NCBI RefSeq assembly: GCF_002844555.1 | Contig: NZ_PJNI01000012.1 | Coordinates: forward strand, 48,253-112,252 | Length of the DNA: 64,000 bases | Origin: Brumimicrobium salinarum | GTDB lineage: Bacteria > Bacteroidota > Bacteroidia > Flavobacteriales_D > Crocinitomicaceae | Reading direction: 5' to 3' | Part shown: piece by piece, positions 9,195-17,650 of the stretch | How the letters are laid out: every line of letters starts with the position of its first letter | How positions within the stretch are numbered: position 1 is the stretch's first letter | The notes under the pieces: model-generated | What the model saw: only the letters and a program-made list of their open reading frames with translations | What the model was told of the DNA's origin: nothing | Database searches by the model: none | Made by a program: the position numbers and the translations under genes

Positions 9195-10726
9195 CCCGAT
9201 AAAAATGTTTTACCGTTTGCATCCTTAGCTTGAACACCTTTTCCTGTAATGCTATTAAAATCGGTCATTTTAACCGGTTGAACCCCATTTTCTTTTAACT
9301 TTCTGATGACAGCATCCGCTAAAGGATGTTCAGAATCTGCTTCTAAAGCCAATAATGTTGATTTTAATGTTTCATTTTCATCTTTGATCAACCACTTTTG
9401 ATTCACTACATTCGGTTTTCCTTTCGTAATTGTTCCTGTTTTATCGAGAATAATAGCATCTACTTTATGTCCCAACTCCAAACTTTCAGCATCTTTGATC
9501 AGAATGTTGTTTTCGGCACCTTTCCCAATTCCTACCATAATAGCTGTAGGAGTGGCGAGTCCTAAAGCACAAGGACAGGCGACAATCAATACCGCAATAG
9601 CCGTGGTTAATCCATGAGAAAATGCTAAATCTCCTCCAATACTTAACCAAATAATAAAAGTTAAAACAGCAATTCCCATAACGGCAGGTACAAAAATACT
9701 GGCTATTTTATCTACCAGTTTTTGCACAGGAGCTTTACTTCCTTGGGCTTCTTGAACACGTTTAATGATCTGAGATAGCATCGTATCTTTCCCTACTTTT
9801 TTGGCTGTAAATTGAAAGCTTCCTTTTTGATTCACTGTTCCGGCGAAGACTTTTTCCCCTTCGCTTTTCTCAACAGGTACTGGTTCTCCTGTAATCATGC
9901 TTTCATCAACAAAAGAACTTCCTTTAATCACTTCTCCATCCACAGGAATTTTTTCACCTGGACGAATGATAATGGTATTTCCTTTTTCTACTGCCTCTAT
10001 TGGAATTTCTTGCTCTTCTCCGTTGATGATGGCTCGTAACTTCTTGGGTTGTAATCCCATTAACTTTTTTAAGGCTGTTGATGTATTCGATTTCGCTTTT
10101 TCCTCGAAAACTTTACCCAACAAGATAAAAGTAATAATCACCGTAGCTGCTTCAAAATAAACGTGCGCTTCAATTCCGCGACTTTCAAAAAATGAAGGAA
10201 AAAAAGTGGTGAAAACACTAAATATAAAAGCAATCCCTGTACTCAGTGCAACCAATGTATCCATGTTGACTTGCTTGTTTTTGGCTTGTTTCCATGCATT
10301 GATGAAAAAACTACGACCAAAAATGAATAAAACAGGAACAGCAAAAGCTAAAGAGATATATTTTCCGGGTTCCCAGCTCATAAAAAACATCCCCAAAATA
10401 AAAACAGGTAAAGTTAGAATTCCCGCCCAAAGTGTTCGTTTTTTAACTTCTTGATATGCTTTATCGTGCAGTTCAGCTTGTTCTTCTTCGGCGTTATCAC
10501 TGCTGATGATAATATCATATCCAGCACCTTCCAAGTTCGATTTTAATTCTTCTTTACTGACTCTTTCTGTGTCATAGGAAACCAATACTGTGTTTGATGC
10601 GAAATTTACTTCTGCACTTGAAACACCATCCGTTTTGTTGAGAATGTTCTCTACACTTGAAGCACAACCCGCACAAGACATCCCTGTCACTGGAAACGTT
10701 GATTTTTCTATCGTTTGTGTGCTCAT
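9182..10726 (-). pseudogene. copA: Copper P1B-type ATPase, N-terminal part (frameshifted)
   Basis: Heavy-metal exporter of the inner membrane, 514 residues before the premature stop. It has one HMA domain with GMSCAGC (Cys18, Cys21), six membrane helices, the actuator-domain TGEP motif, the intramembrane metal site CPC (384-386) in [11 protein letters not shown], and the phosphorylation site DKTGT (Asp428). SEHPLADAV is the HP motif of the N domain. The final residues after LSG (TVH) are out of frame. CPC together with SEHPLA fits Cu(I) pumps. The gene lies directly downstream of an AraC-type regulator that also carries an HMA domain, implying copper-responsive control. It could be a true pseudogene or a sequencing indel; the rest of the frame is perfectly preserved, which favours the latter. 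Confidence 0.9.
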
Positions 10727-10824
10727 AAATTTGAATTTTTGTTGAATTACAAAGTTCGATATATAATATAGGAAAAGTGTTACGTTATTTTGCGAAAAGA
10801 ATATGATTTTTTGCTAGGGTGATT

Positions 10825-10870
10825 TGGTAGGGGCGGTTTGGTAAGGGCGGTTTGCGAACCGCCCCTACCA
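10825..10870. repeat. GC-rich palindromic repeat (REP-like)
   Basis: GGTAGGGGCGGTTT (from 10826) is followed by a one-mismatch copy GGTAAGGGCGGTTT and then the inverted sequence AACCGCCCCTACC. It forms a strong stem in otherwise AT-rich DNA. Its right end overlaps the last codon and stop of the AraC-type regulator (TGG TAG on the minus strand). It lies between this gene and copA, so it may attenuate or terminate transcription, although no U-tract follows. Short GTAGGGGCG palindromes of this type occur dispersed in many bacterial genomes (general knowledge). Confidence 0.7.
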
Positions 10871-11428
10871 ATCAATCCCCTTACGGTCTGGATCTCTTAA
10901 CTCCTTAAACTGCGAAAGCGTCATTCCTGTTTCTTTTTTGAAAACTCCCGAAAGATATGCAACACTATTATAATTGAGTTGATGTGCAATCTCAGCTGTG
11001 GTCATTTCACCATAAAACAATAACTCCTTTACTTTTTCAATCTTTTGAATTATGATAAAACGATTAATGGTGATGCCTTCAACCTCGGAAAATAACCGAC
11101 TCAAATAAGTGTAGTCATAATTTAATTCTGTACTTAAAAAATCAGAAAAGTTAATTGATAAAGGCTCTGAAGTGTGATGAATTTGTTGAATGATTGCTGT
11201 TTTAATTTCAGAAATCAACTGTGCTGTTGTTGAAGAGAGCAATTCAAATCCTAACTCATTTAGTTTTTGACTCAGTTCGTCTCGAACTTTATCAGTCAGA
11301 TCTTCTTTTAGAAAAACCTGTCCCAACTGTACTTTTTCAGTTTGAATCTGCATTTCTTTTAAGGTGTTCTCTACCGCGGTAATGCACCGAGGACAAACCA
11401 TGTTTTTTATGTGAAGCGTTTTTGACAT
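10865..11428 (-). CDS. AraC-family regulator with N-terminal HMA domain (copper-responsive?)
   Basis: A 187-residue fusion. Residues 1-65 form an HMA-like fold with the metal-binding motif MVCPRC (Cys12, Cys15). Residues about 85-180 form an AraC-type double helix-turn-helix, recognisable by NYDYTYLSRLF, GITINRFI, AHQLNYNSVAYLS and FKKETGMTLSQF. No usual AraC ligand-binding cupin is present, so metal binding at the HMA motif is the likely signal. It sits just upstream of, and in line with, the copper ATPase gene. The inference is a metal-sensing activator of copA; binding of Cu(I) is not shown by sequence. The C-terminus runs into a GC-rich palindrome that provides the last Trp codon and the stop. 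Confidence 0.88.
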   Translation of the reverse strand: MSKTLHIKNMVCPRCITAVENTLKEMQIQTEKVQLGQVFLKEDLTDKVRDELSQKLNELGFELLSSTTAQLISEIKTAIIQQIHHTSEPLSINFSDFLSTELNYDYTYLSRLFSEVEGITINRFIIIQKIEKVKELLFYGEMTTAEIAHQLNYNSVAYLSGVFKKETGMTLSQFKELRDPDRKGIDW

Positions 11429-11439
11429 TTGCTAGGGTT

Positions 11440-11447
11440 CAAAAATA
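11440..11447 (-). promoter_or_regulatory. -7 box for the HMA-AraC regulator
   Basis: TATTTTTG on the minus strand matches TAnnTTTG and ends 11 bases before the ATG at 11428, giving a very short leader. No clear -33 TTG at the right distance. Confidence 0.4.
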
Positions 11448-11472
11448 CAAAATCTATTGCTCAAAAGTGTTT

Positions 11473-12420
11473 TTAATCAAAATACAAGAAATAGTAAGCC
11501 TCAACATTGTCTAGGTATGCACCGTCAAATCCAGAATCGATAATTTTTTGGGTGTAAGAATTGCTGCCACTGTAAATAATTTCTTGCCATTCTTTTTTCC
11601 AAAATTTCACCCAAATTTCATCATCATATCCATCGTATTTCTTTTTCAGCCAACCTGGAGAATGTAATTTCCATTTGTCCTTCCAGTAATACCTATATTT
11701 CTCAGCTGCCCCGATATTCATGTAAGCAATTACCACTCTTTTTCCGCCATTTTGTTTCATTTTTAACGAATTGACTTCGCTTTTTGTAAGTTGTTCACCT
11801 TTGAAAAAAGCATCAATAAGAAGTACATCATAATTTGTTGTACGCAAAGCGTTCAGATAAGCAGTTTTTGAGGTAAACTCGCTATCATTAATTAAATAAA
11901 GATAGTTTTTCGCCTCAGAAAATGTAGCAATATGACTTGTATTCTCATTGATTAAGGATGATGGAATTTCTTGATAATCGTAATTCCCACTTTTTCGTGA
12001 AAAACAAATAAATCCATTGCTTTGATTTTTTTGAACAGCAGCAGAATAACTATCCGTATCATTTACATAATCTGCTACCAAAATTACTTTCTGCTCACTT
12101 ACTTTCTGTGCCATTTCTAATGTTTCAGGATTAGAAACAGAAGTGGAGTTATAAAACAGTTCTTCGATTCCAAAGCCATCGATGGCGTTCAAGAATGCTT
12201 GGTTTACCCCGTCTTCTGGAGCTAAGTCATTAAATACCAATTCAATTCCATTTTGAGGGATGATTATGAAATTTGGAATTTGCTTTCGCGCATAATTTGA
12301 AATTTCTATGATGAATTCTTGCATTTTCAACCCTTTCTTGTCTGACCTTTTTTCTTTTGAGCAAGAAGATAGAATAAAGATGTAACTAATTAATACAAGA
12401 AATTTTGTAGGGATATTCAT
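11473..12420 (-). CDS. GH114-like (TM1410-type) lipoprotein
   Basis: Probable outer-membrane or periplasmic lipoprotein of about 315 residues with a TIM-barrel fold of the TM1410/GH114 superfamily (endo-alpha-1,4-polygalactosaminidase-like). The ATG at 12420 gives MNIPTKFLVLISYIFILSSC, a lipobox with the lipid-accepting Cys at residue 20; the longer ORF from 12498 would bury this signal. Family hallmarks are the strand motif VLLIDAFF, RVVIAYMNIGAAEKYRYYW, PGWL and the final GFDGAYLDNVEAYYFL, with acidic residues at the barrel ends. GH114 enzymes cleave galactosaminogalactan-type polymers, but many relatives are uncharacterised, so the substrate is open. The gene is divergent from the M36 protease. 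Confidence 0.82.
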   Translation of the reverse strand: MNIPTKFLVLISYIFILSSCSKEKRSDKKGLKMQEFIIEISNYARKQIPNFIIIPQNGIELVFNDLAPEDGVNQAFLNAIDGFGIEELFYNSTSVSNPETLEMAQKVSEQKVILVADYVNDTDSYSAAVQKNQSNGFICFSRKSGNYDYQEIPSSLINENTSHIATFSEAKNYLYLINDSEFTSKTAYLNALRTTNYDVLLIDAFFKGEQLTKSEVNSLKMKQNGGKRVVIAYMNIGAAEKYRYYWKDKWKLHSPGWLKKKYDGYDDEIWVKFWKKEWQEIIYSGSNSYTQKIIDSGFDGAYLDNVEAYYFLYFD

Positions 12421-12587
12421 GGCGGTAAAAATAGTTATTTTCAACTTTGAATTCTTTTTACTTGTTTTTTCTTTTAAACCAGGAAATATCAATGTCAAAA
12501 TTGATACCTTTCATCACATCTTAATCCGATTTATTTTGAAAAAAGATGATTTAGAATTACATTTAGCATTCACTTGCAATTAAAATT

Positions 12588-15500
12588 ATGAAACCATTCT
12601 TAAAAAATTACGCTCTAATTGTGTTAACCTTTATTTTTTATAACACTTTTTTGGCGCAAGAGAGTAAAACTCAACTTCAGGCTATACTTCTTGAAAACAT
12701 TGACAAATATGATTTAACACAAAAAGACATACAGTCTTGGGAAATCACAGACAATCATAAGGACAACTCTCTTGATATCAACTATTATTATTTAACGCAA
12801 ACGTATAACAACCTACCCATACACAATGCTATATCTGTGATCGCAATAAAAGATCAGAAGATGTTTTTAACAGCTAATAATTTTATTGCTAATCTGGAAC
12901 AAAAAATAGAAACTAGCACAGCTTCAATATCAGCTAAAGAAGCAATTATATCTGCTGCAAACGCATTAGACTTGGCATTTACGGGAGAAATCAAAGCAAA
13001 AAAGACTGAGAAAAATCATCAAGTTTTTAGTGCAAAAGGTTTATCGAAAGAAGATATTAATGCGCGACTAAAGCTTTTCCTGACTGCTAATGAACGGATA
13101 AAAATTGTTTGGGATTTAGACATTTACCAATTAAACCAAAAACACTGGTGGAATGTGCAGATTGATGCACAAACAGGAGCGCTTTTAAATAAAACAGATT
13201 GGGTTGCTCATTGTAACATCCGTTCGGGTTCTCATAAAGGACACAATCATGCATTAAAGGCTTCTTCCTCTACTCCTGCACCACCTTCATCTGTTCTAGG
13301 TGCGAGTTATAATGTATTTGCCATTCCTGTTGAAAGTCCAAATCATGGATTACGTTCAATAGTTGTAGATCCTGAAAACCTTTCTGCATCTCCTTACGGA
13401 TGGCATGATACAGACGGAACACCAGGAGCAGAACACACAAATACTTTTGGAAATAATGTATATGCGAGTGAAGACCGTGCTGATCTTGACCAAATAGGAT
13501 ATGCCCCTGATGGAGGCACAACTTTAAACTTTGACTTTCCGCTCGACTTAACCTTGCAACCACAAGCCAATGAAGACGCAGTTATTACCAACCTATTTTA
13601 TATGAATAACATTATGCATGATGTGTGGTATAACTATGGGTTTGATGAATCAAGCGGGAATTTTCAAAAAAACAATTATGGGAATGGTGGTTTAGGGGAT
13701 GATCATGTTTTTGCCCAAGCTCAAGATGGTGGGGGAACCAATAACGCCAATTTTGCAACACCTCCAGATGGGAACAATCCTGTAATGCAAATGTATCTTT
13801 GGTCTGCACCTTCACCTGAATATCTTACTGTTAATTCTCCATCTACAGTAAACGGTCAATATACTTCCATACCTGCTAATTTTGGACCTGCCATTCCATC
13901 AACTCCTATTACCGCAGACTTAGTAATGTATGATGACAATACTGCTAATCCATTAGAAGCTTGTTCTCCAGCTGTAAACGGCAGTGCATTAAATAATAAA
14001 ATTGCTATTATTCGCCGTGGAACATGTTCATTTGTCGATAAAGTAGCGAATGCTGAAGCTGCAGGTGCACTTGCAGTAATCATTGTCAATAATGTTGGAG
14101 GTACAATTACAATGGGAGGCACAGATCCTGGAATAGGAATTCCCTCGATTTCCGTAACTCAAGTTGATGGAGAAGCATTAATCACAGAAATTCAAAATGG
14201 TGCGACAATAAATGCAACCATTGTAGACGCTTCTCCTGTTCCACTAGACGGTGATTTTGACAACGGAATTATAGCTCATGAATACGGCCATGGAATTTCC
14301 AACCGGCTCACAGGTGGCGCATCTAATTCTTCCTGTTTAAATAATCGTGAACAAATGGGAGAAGGTTGGTCCGATTGGTTTGCACTCATGCTGACCATAG
14401 AACCAGGAGATCAACCAGAAGACATTAGAGGAATAGGGACTTACGCAACAGGTGAGCCAACAAACGGAGGAGGAATTCGTCCTCGACCGTACAGCACAGA
14501 TTTTAATATTAATGAGGCAACCTATGCCATAACCAACAACACAGGTGCCATTTCAAGACCACATGGAATTGGATTTGTTTGGGCTACAATGTTGTGGGAT
14601 TTAACTTGGGCATTGGTTGATAAACATGGAATGGATCCAGATGTCTATAACGGGTCTGGTGGAAATAATATCGCAATGCACCTTGTTATTCAAGGATTAA
14701 AACTTCAGGGATGTAACCCTGGGTTTATTGATGGTAGAGATGCAATAATTCAAGCTGACCAATTGTTATATGGTGGAGAAAATACATGTTTAATTTGGGA
14801 GGTTTTTGCCAATAGAGGTCTAGGGTATTCTGCAGATCAAGGTTCAAACGACAGCAGAACGGACCAAACGGAAGCTTTTGATTTACCTCCATATATTGGA
14901 ACTACTTACGGAACAGAAACTATATCAGCTTGCGGAAGCTATATTTGGCCAACAAATAACCAAGAATATACAGCAAGTGGAACATACGATGAATATTTAT
15001 TGAATGCGAACGGTTGTGATTCAATTGTCACCCTAAATCTAACCCTGAATACACCTAGCTCGTCAACTATTTCTGAAGAAGTCTGTAATAGTTATACTTG
15101 GCCAGCTAACGGTCAAACTTACGTGTCTTCGGGAACGTATACAGAAACATTAACTGCTACAAATGGTTGCGACTCAATAGTTACTTTAAACCTGACTGTT
15201 AACAATCAATCTACCTCATCTTCAATTACAGAAAATGTTTGTGAAAGTTTCACCTGGTCGGCAAACAGCCAAACTTATACAAGCTCAGGAACTTTTGTAG
15301 AAAATTTAACTTCAGTTAATGGTTGTGATTCAATTGTCACCCTGAACCTAACCGTAAATACACCTAGCTCTTCAACTATTTCTGAAGAAGTCTGTAATAG
15401 TTATACTTGGCCAGCTAACGGTCAAACTTACATGTCTTCGGGAACGTATTCAGAAACATTAACTGCTACAAATGGTTGCGACTCAACAGTTACTTTAAAC

Positions 15501-16298
15501 CTGACTGTTGGAAGCACAATCACGAATGCAATTAATGAAAACGCATGCGAAAACTTTACTTGGCCAGTGAATGGACAAACATACACAACATCGGGAACTT
15601 ATACGGAAACCCTCAATACAATTAACGGATGTGACTCCATTATCACCCTCAATTTAACCGTGAACAATGACATATCATTATCAGAAGTTGAAGAAGTTTG
15701 CGGAAGATACACTTGGCCTGTAAACGGACAAACATATACAGAATCCGGAATATACACTGAGGAGTTCACCACTGCAGCAGGATGTGATTCTTCAATCACA
15801 TTAAATTTATCAGTTTCGAATATTGATGCACAAGTTATTATTGACTTTGATGACAAAACGCTAAAAACTGCTTCAGGATATGCAAATTATCAATGGGTAG
15901 ACTGCAAGAATGGATTCACACCTATTATTGGTGAAACAAACGCTACTTTTTCACCAACAGAAAACGGTAGCTACGCTGTAATCATTAATAATGGAAACTG
16001 TGCTGACACTTCAGCATGCACGAACATTAATATCTTGGATGTCGAAAATCTAATTAAAAACGAAATAAAAGTGTATCCAAATCCAACAAATGGATGGGTT
16101 AAAATAGATTTCATGGAGAACTTAAACGGCTCTACTTTAAAAGTATTTGACATAACAGGAAAGTTAGTGCAACAGCTGAATATCCAAGATCAAAAACAAG
16201 TTCAATTTCACTTAGAAGGAGAAACTGGCATATATATTTTAGAAATATCCACAATAAATAATTCGATTTATAGAAAGAAGCTAAAGAAATTACAATAA
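12588..16298 (+). CDS. M36 (fungalysin) metalloprotease with PA domain, six repeats and T9SS sorting domain
   Basis: Secreted zinc protease of 1236 aa. Order: signal peptide (cleavage after FLAQ, near residue 24), FTP-type propeptide (about 30-200), catalytic M36 domain with HEYGH (residues 564-568) and the downstream ligand Glu592 in GEGWSDW, with a PA insert at about 420-520 placed within the catalytic region. Six tandem repeats of about 51 residues follow (residues about 770-1080), with the core WP.NGQTYT.SGTY and NGCDS.VTLNLTV, each holding two Cys that may pair. A type A sorting domain ends the protein (KVYPNPTNGW onward). PA inserts are usual in bacterial M36 enzymes. Export through T9SS and surface anchoring or release are inferred from the C-terminus. 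The repeats may project the catalytic domain or bind substrate. Confidence 0.93.
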   Translation: MKPFLKNYALIVLTFIFYNTFLAQESKTQLQAILLENIDKYDLTQKDIQSWEITDNHKDNSLDINYYYLTQTYNNLPIHNAISVIAIKDQKMFLTANNFIANLEQKIETSTASISAKEAIISAANALDLAFTGEIKAKKTEKNHQVFSAKGLSKEDINARLKLFLTANERIKIVWDLDIYQLNQKHWWNVQIDAQTGALLNKTDWVAHCNIRSGSHKGHNHALKASSSTPAPPSSVLGASYNVFAIPVESPNHGLRSIVVDPENLSASPYGWHDTDGTPGAEHTNTFGNNVYASEDRADLDQIGYAPDGGTTLNFDFPLDLTLQPQANEDAVITNLFYMNNIMHDVWYNYGFDESSGNFQKNNYGNGGLGDDHVFAQAQDGGGTNNANFATPPDGNNPVMQMYLWSAPSPEYLTVNSPSTVNGQYTSIPANFGPAIPSTPITADLVMYDDNTANPLEACSPAVNGSALNNKIAIIRRGTCSFVDKVANAEAAGALAVIIVNNVGGTITMGGTDPGIGIPSISVTQVDGEALITEIQNGATINATIVDASPVPLDGDFDNGIIAHEYGHGISNRLTGGASNSSCLNNREQMGEGWSDWFALMLTIEPGDQPEDIRGIGTYATGEPTNGGGIRPRPYSTDFNINEATYAITNNTGAISRPHGIGFVWATMLWDLTWALVDKHGMDPDVYNGSGGNNIAMHLVIQGLKLQGCNPGFIDGRDAIIQADQLLYGGENTCLIWEVFANRGLGYSADQGSNDSRTDQTEAFDLPPYIGTTYGTETISACGSYIWPTNNQEYTASGTYDEYLLNANGCDSIVTLNLTLNTPSSSTISEEVCNSYTWPANGQTYVSSGTYTETLTATNGCDSIVTLNLTVNNQSTSSSITENVCESFTWSANSQTYTSSGTFVENLTSVNGCDSIVTLNLTVNTPSSSTISEEVCNSYTWPANGQTYMSSGTYSETLTATNGCDSTVTLNLTVGSTITNAINENACENFTWPVNGQTYTTSGTYTETLNTINGCDSIITLNLTVNNDISLSEVEEVCGRYTWPVNGQTYTESGIYTEEFTTAAGCDSSITLNLSVSNIDAQVIIDFDDKTLKTASGYANYQWVDCKNGFTPIIGETNATFSPTENGSYAVIINNGNCADTSACTNINILDVENLIKNEIKVYPNPTNGWVKIDFMENLNGSTLKVFDITGKLVQQLNIQDQKQVQFHLEGETGIYILEISTINNSIYRKKLKKLQ
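14905..15831 (+). repeat. Six tandem ~154-bp coding repeats in the M36 protease
   Basis: Each unit encodes about 51 residues. Units two and four are almost identical in DNA over about 150 bases (15051 onward and 15360 onward, offset 309 bases), unlike the other pairs, which points to recent unequal exchange or gene conversion. Confidence 0.85.
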
Positions 16299-16427
16299 AT
16301 TAAAATCTAAAATATACATGGATAAAACCAGGTTAGGAATTCAACAATGGTAGAGTTCAATAAAAAAACAGCTTTTTTTACACGCAACGTTTGATTCGTA
16401 TTTTCGTCTGCAGGTAAAACATAATAT

Positions 16428-16682
16428 GTGAAGTTAATTTTAGGAATGGTGTGTTTAATGCTGACTACACTTGGATTGAGTCAAGCATCGAAAAAGGTTT
16501 TATTTATAGGCAATAGTTATACATCGGTAAATAATCTGCCCAATTTAATTTCCTCTCTTGCCGATGCTGCAGGGAATACCTTGACTTATGATGCGTATAC
16601 TCCTGGAGGTTCACAGCTAAATCAATTGTGTTACCAAAAGGTGTGTATTTTATACGCACTAAAAATCAAAGTCAGAAAATAA
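16428..16682 (+). pseudogene. SGNH/GDSL hydrolase, N-terminal fragment
   Basis: An 84-residue ORF with a signal peptide (cleavage after LGLSQ) followed by KKVLFIGNSYTSVNNLPNLI, the block I of secreted SGNH hydrolases, where the Ser of GNSYT is the nucleophile. Matching continues to YDAYTPGGSQL and then stops; the last 20 residues are unlike the family, and the remaining blocks (usually 200 or more further residues, with the catalytic Asp-His) are absent from all frames before 16831. It looks like a 3'-deleted gene. Function is unlikely. It follows the M36 gene by 129 bases with no terminator seen. Confidence 0.75.
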
Positions 16683-16795
16683 TCGTTTTATAAAGGTACT
16701 ATAAACAAAAGCTAGTTTTGTAAAGTATTAATTCTGATTAATATTTTTTTCGCATTCGATTTCAAATAACTAAAAAGAGTTTAAACAATTTATAT

Positions 16796-16803
16796 TAGTT
16801 TTG
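16796..16803 (+). promoter_or_regulatory. -7 box upstream of the PASTA-rluD operon
   Basis: TAGTTTTG matches TAnnTTTG and lies 27 bases upstream of the ATG at 16831. No well-spaced -33 TTG is seen. Confidence 0.45.
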
Positions 16804-16830
16804 TTCTATTATTTATATCAATATTGAAGT

Positions 16831-17631
16831 ATGCGATTCCTTAAAAAGCTTGGAAATTTTATTATTAGCAAAAAATTCATCTTTAATTTCATATTATTTG
16901 GATTGGTTTGGATATTGATAATTTGGGGAAGCACATCTTACTTTAACAGTTATACCAATCACGGAGATGCTGTTGAGGTTCCAAACTTACTCAATAATAA
17001 CGTAAATGATGTTTCTCAACTAATTGGCGAAAAACCACTAAAATATGAGGTTTTGGATTCCATTTACAACCCAGATCTTGTTGAAGGAACTGTGATTTAT
17101 CAAAATCCTATGCCTACAGATTCTTCAGGATTAAAAGTAAAATCTGATCGTGTAATTCAAATAAGAGTCTCCAAAAGATCAAGATTAGTTTACGTGCCTG
17201 TTGTGGTAAGTAAAAGTAACCGCTTTGCAGAAGCTGTATTAATGTCTAAAGGTCTCCGCACAAAAGTACGTTACGTGCCAAGTAATGAAGATCAAGGAAG
17301 TGTAATTGCTCAAAAATTTGAAGGGAAAAACATTATGACTGGGCAACAAGTACCTATCAATTCAGTGATTGAGCTAACTGTTGGAAAAAGGACTGTTGGA
17401 AAGATGATAGGTATTCCAGATCTATCGGGTTTAACAATAAATGAAGCAGAACAACGTTTTGTAGGCAGTTCAAGTTTGCGTTTGTATTCTGTTTGTTCAG
17501 GATGTGAAACAAAAAGTGATAGCCTAAATGCAAGGGTTATTCGACAAACTCCAGTTGCATCAGACAGTAGTAAAATCCCTGAAGGCTCTACTATTACTAT
17601 TTTTGCTTCACCAAATGCAGACACTCAATAA
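16831..17631 (+). CDS. PASTA-domain membrane protein
   Basis: A 266-residue bitopic protein: a short basic cytoplasmic tail, one membrane helix at about residues 18-40 (FIFNFILFGLVWILIIWGST) and three PASTA domains outside (about 45-115, 116-187 and 190-262). PASTA domains bind peptidoglycan stem peptides or lipid II in Ser/Thr kinases and PBP2x, but no kinase or transpeptidase domain is present. In Bacteroidetes, stand-alone PASTA proteins are often found beside ddl and rluD. Here a T9SS protein and rluD follow with 13- and 2-base gaps, consistent with one operon. The role is probably in cell-wall sensing; that is inference. Confidence 0.88.
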   Translation: MRFLKKLGNFIISKKFIFNFILFGLVWILIIWGSTSYFNSYTNHGDAVEVPNLLNNNVNDVSQLIGEKPLKYEVLDSIYNPDLVEGTVIYQNPMPTDSSGLKVKSDRVIQIRVSKRSRLVYVPVVVSKSNRFAEAVLMSKGLRTKVRYVPSNEDQGSVIAQKFEGKNIMTGQQVPINSVIELTVGKRTVGKMIGIPDLSGLTINEAEQRFVGSSSLRLYSVCSGCETKSDSLNARVIRQTPVASDSSKIPEGSTITIFASPNADTQ

Positions 17632-17650
17632 TAACTAATAAAATTTGGCT

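Noticed and set aside
14905..15831. Regular repeats that could suggest a CRISPR array
   Set aside because: Units are in frame, about 154 bases long and encode a conserved peptide; no short identical repeats with unique spacers exist.
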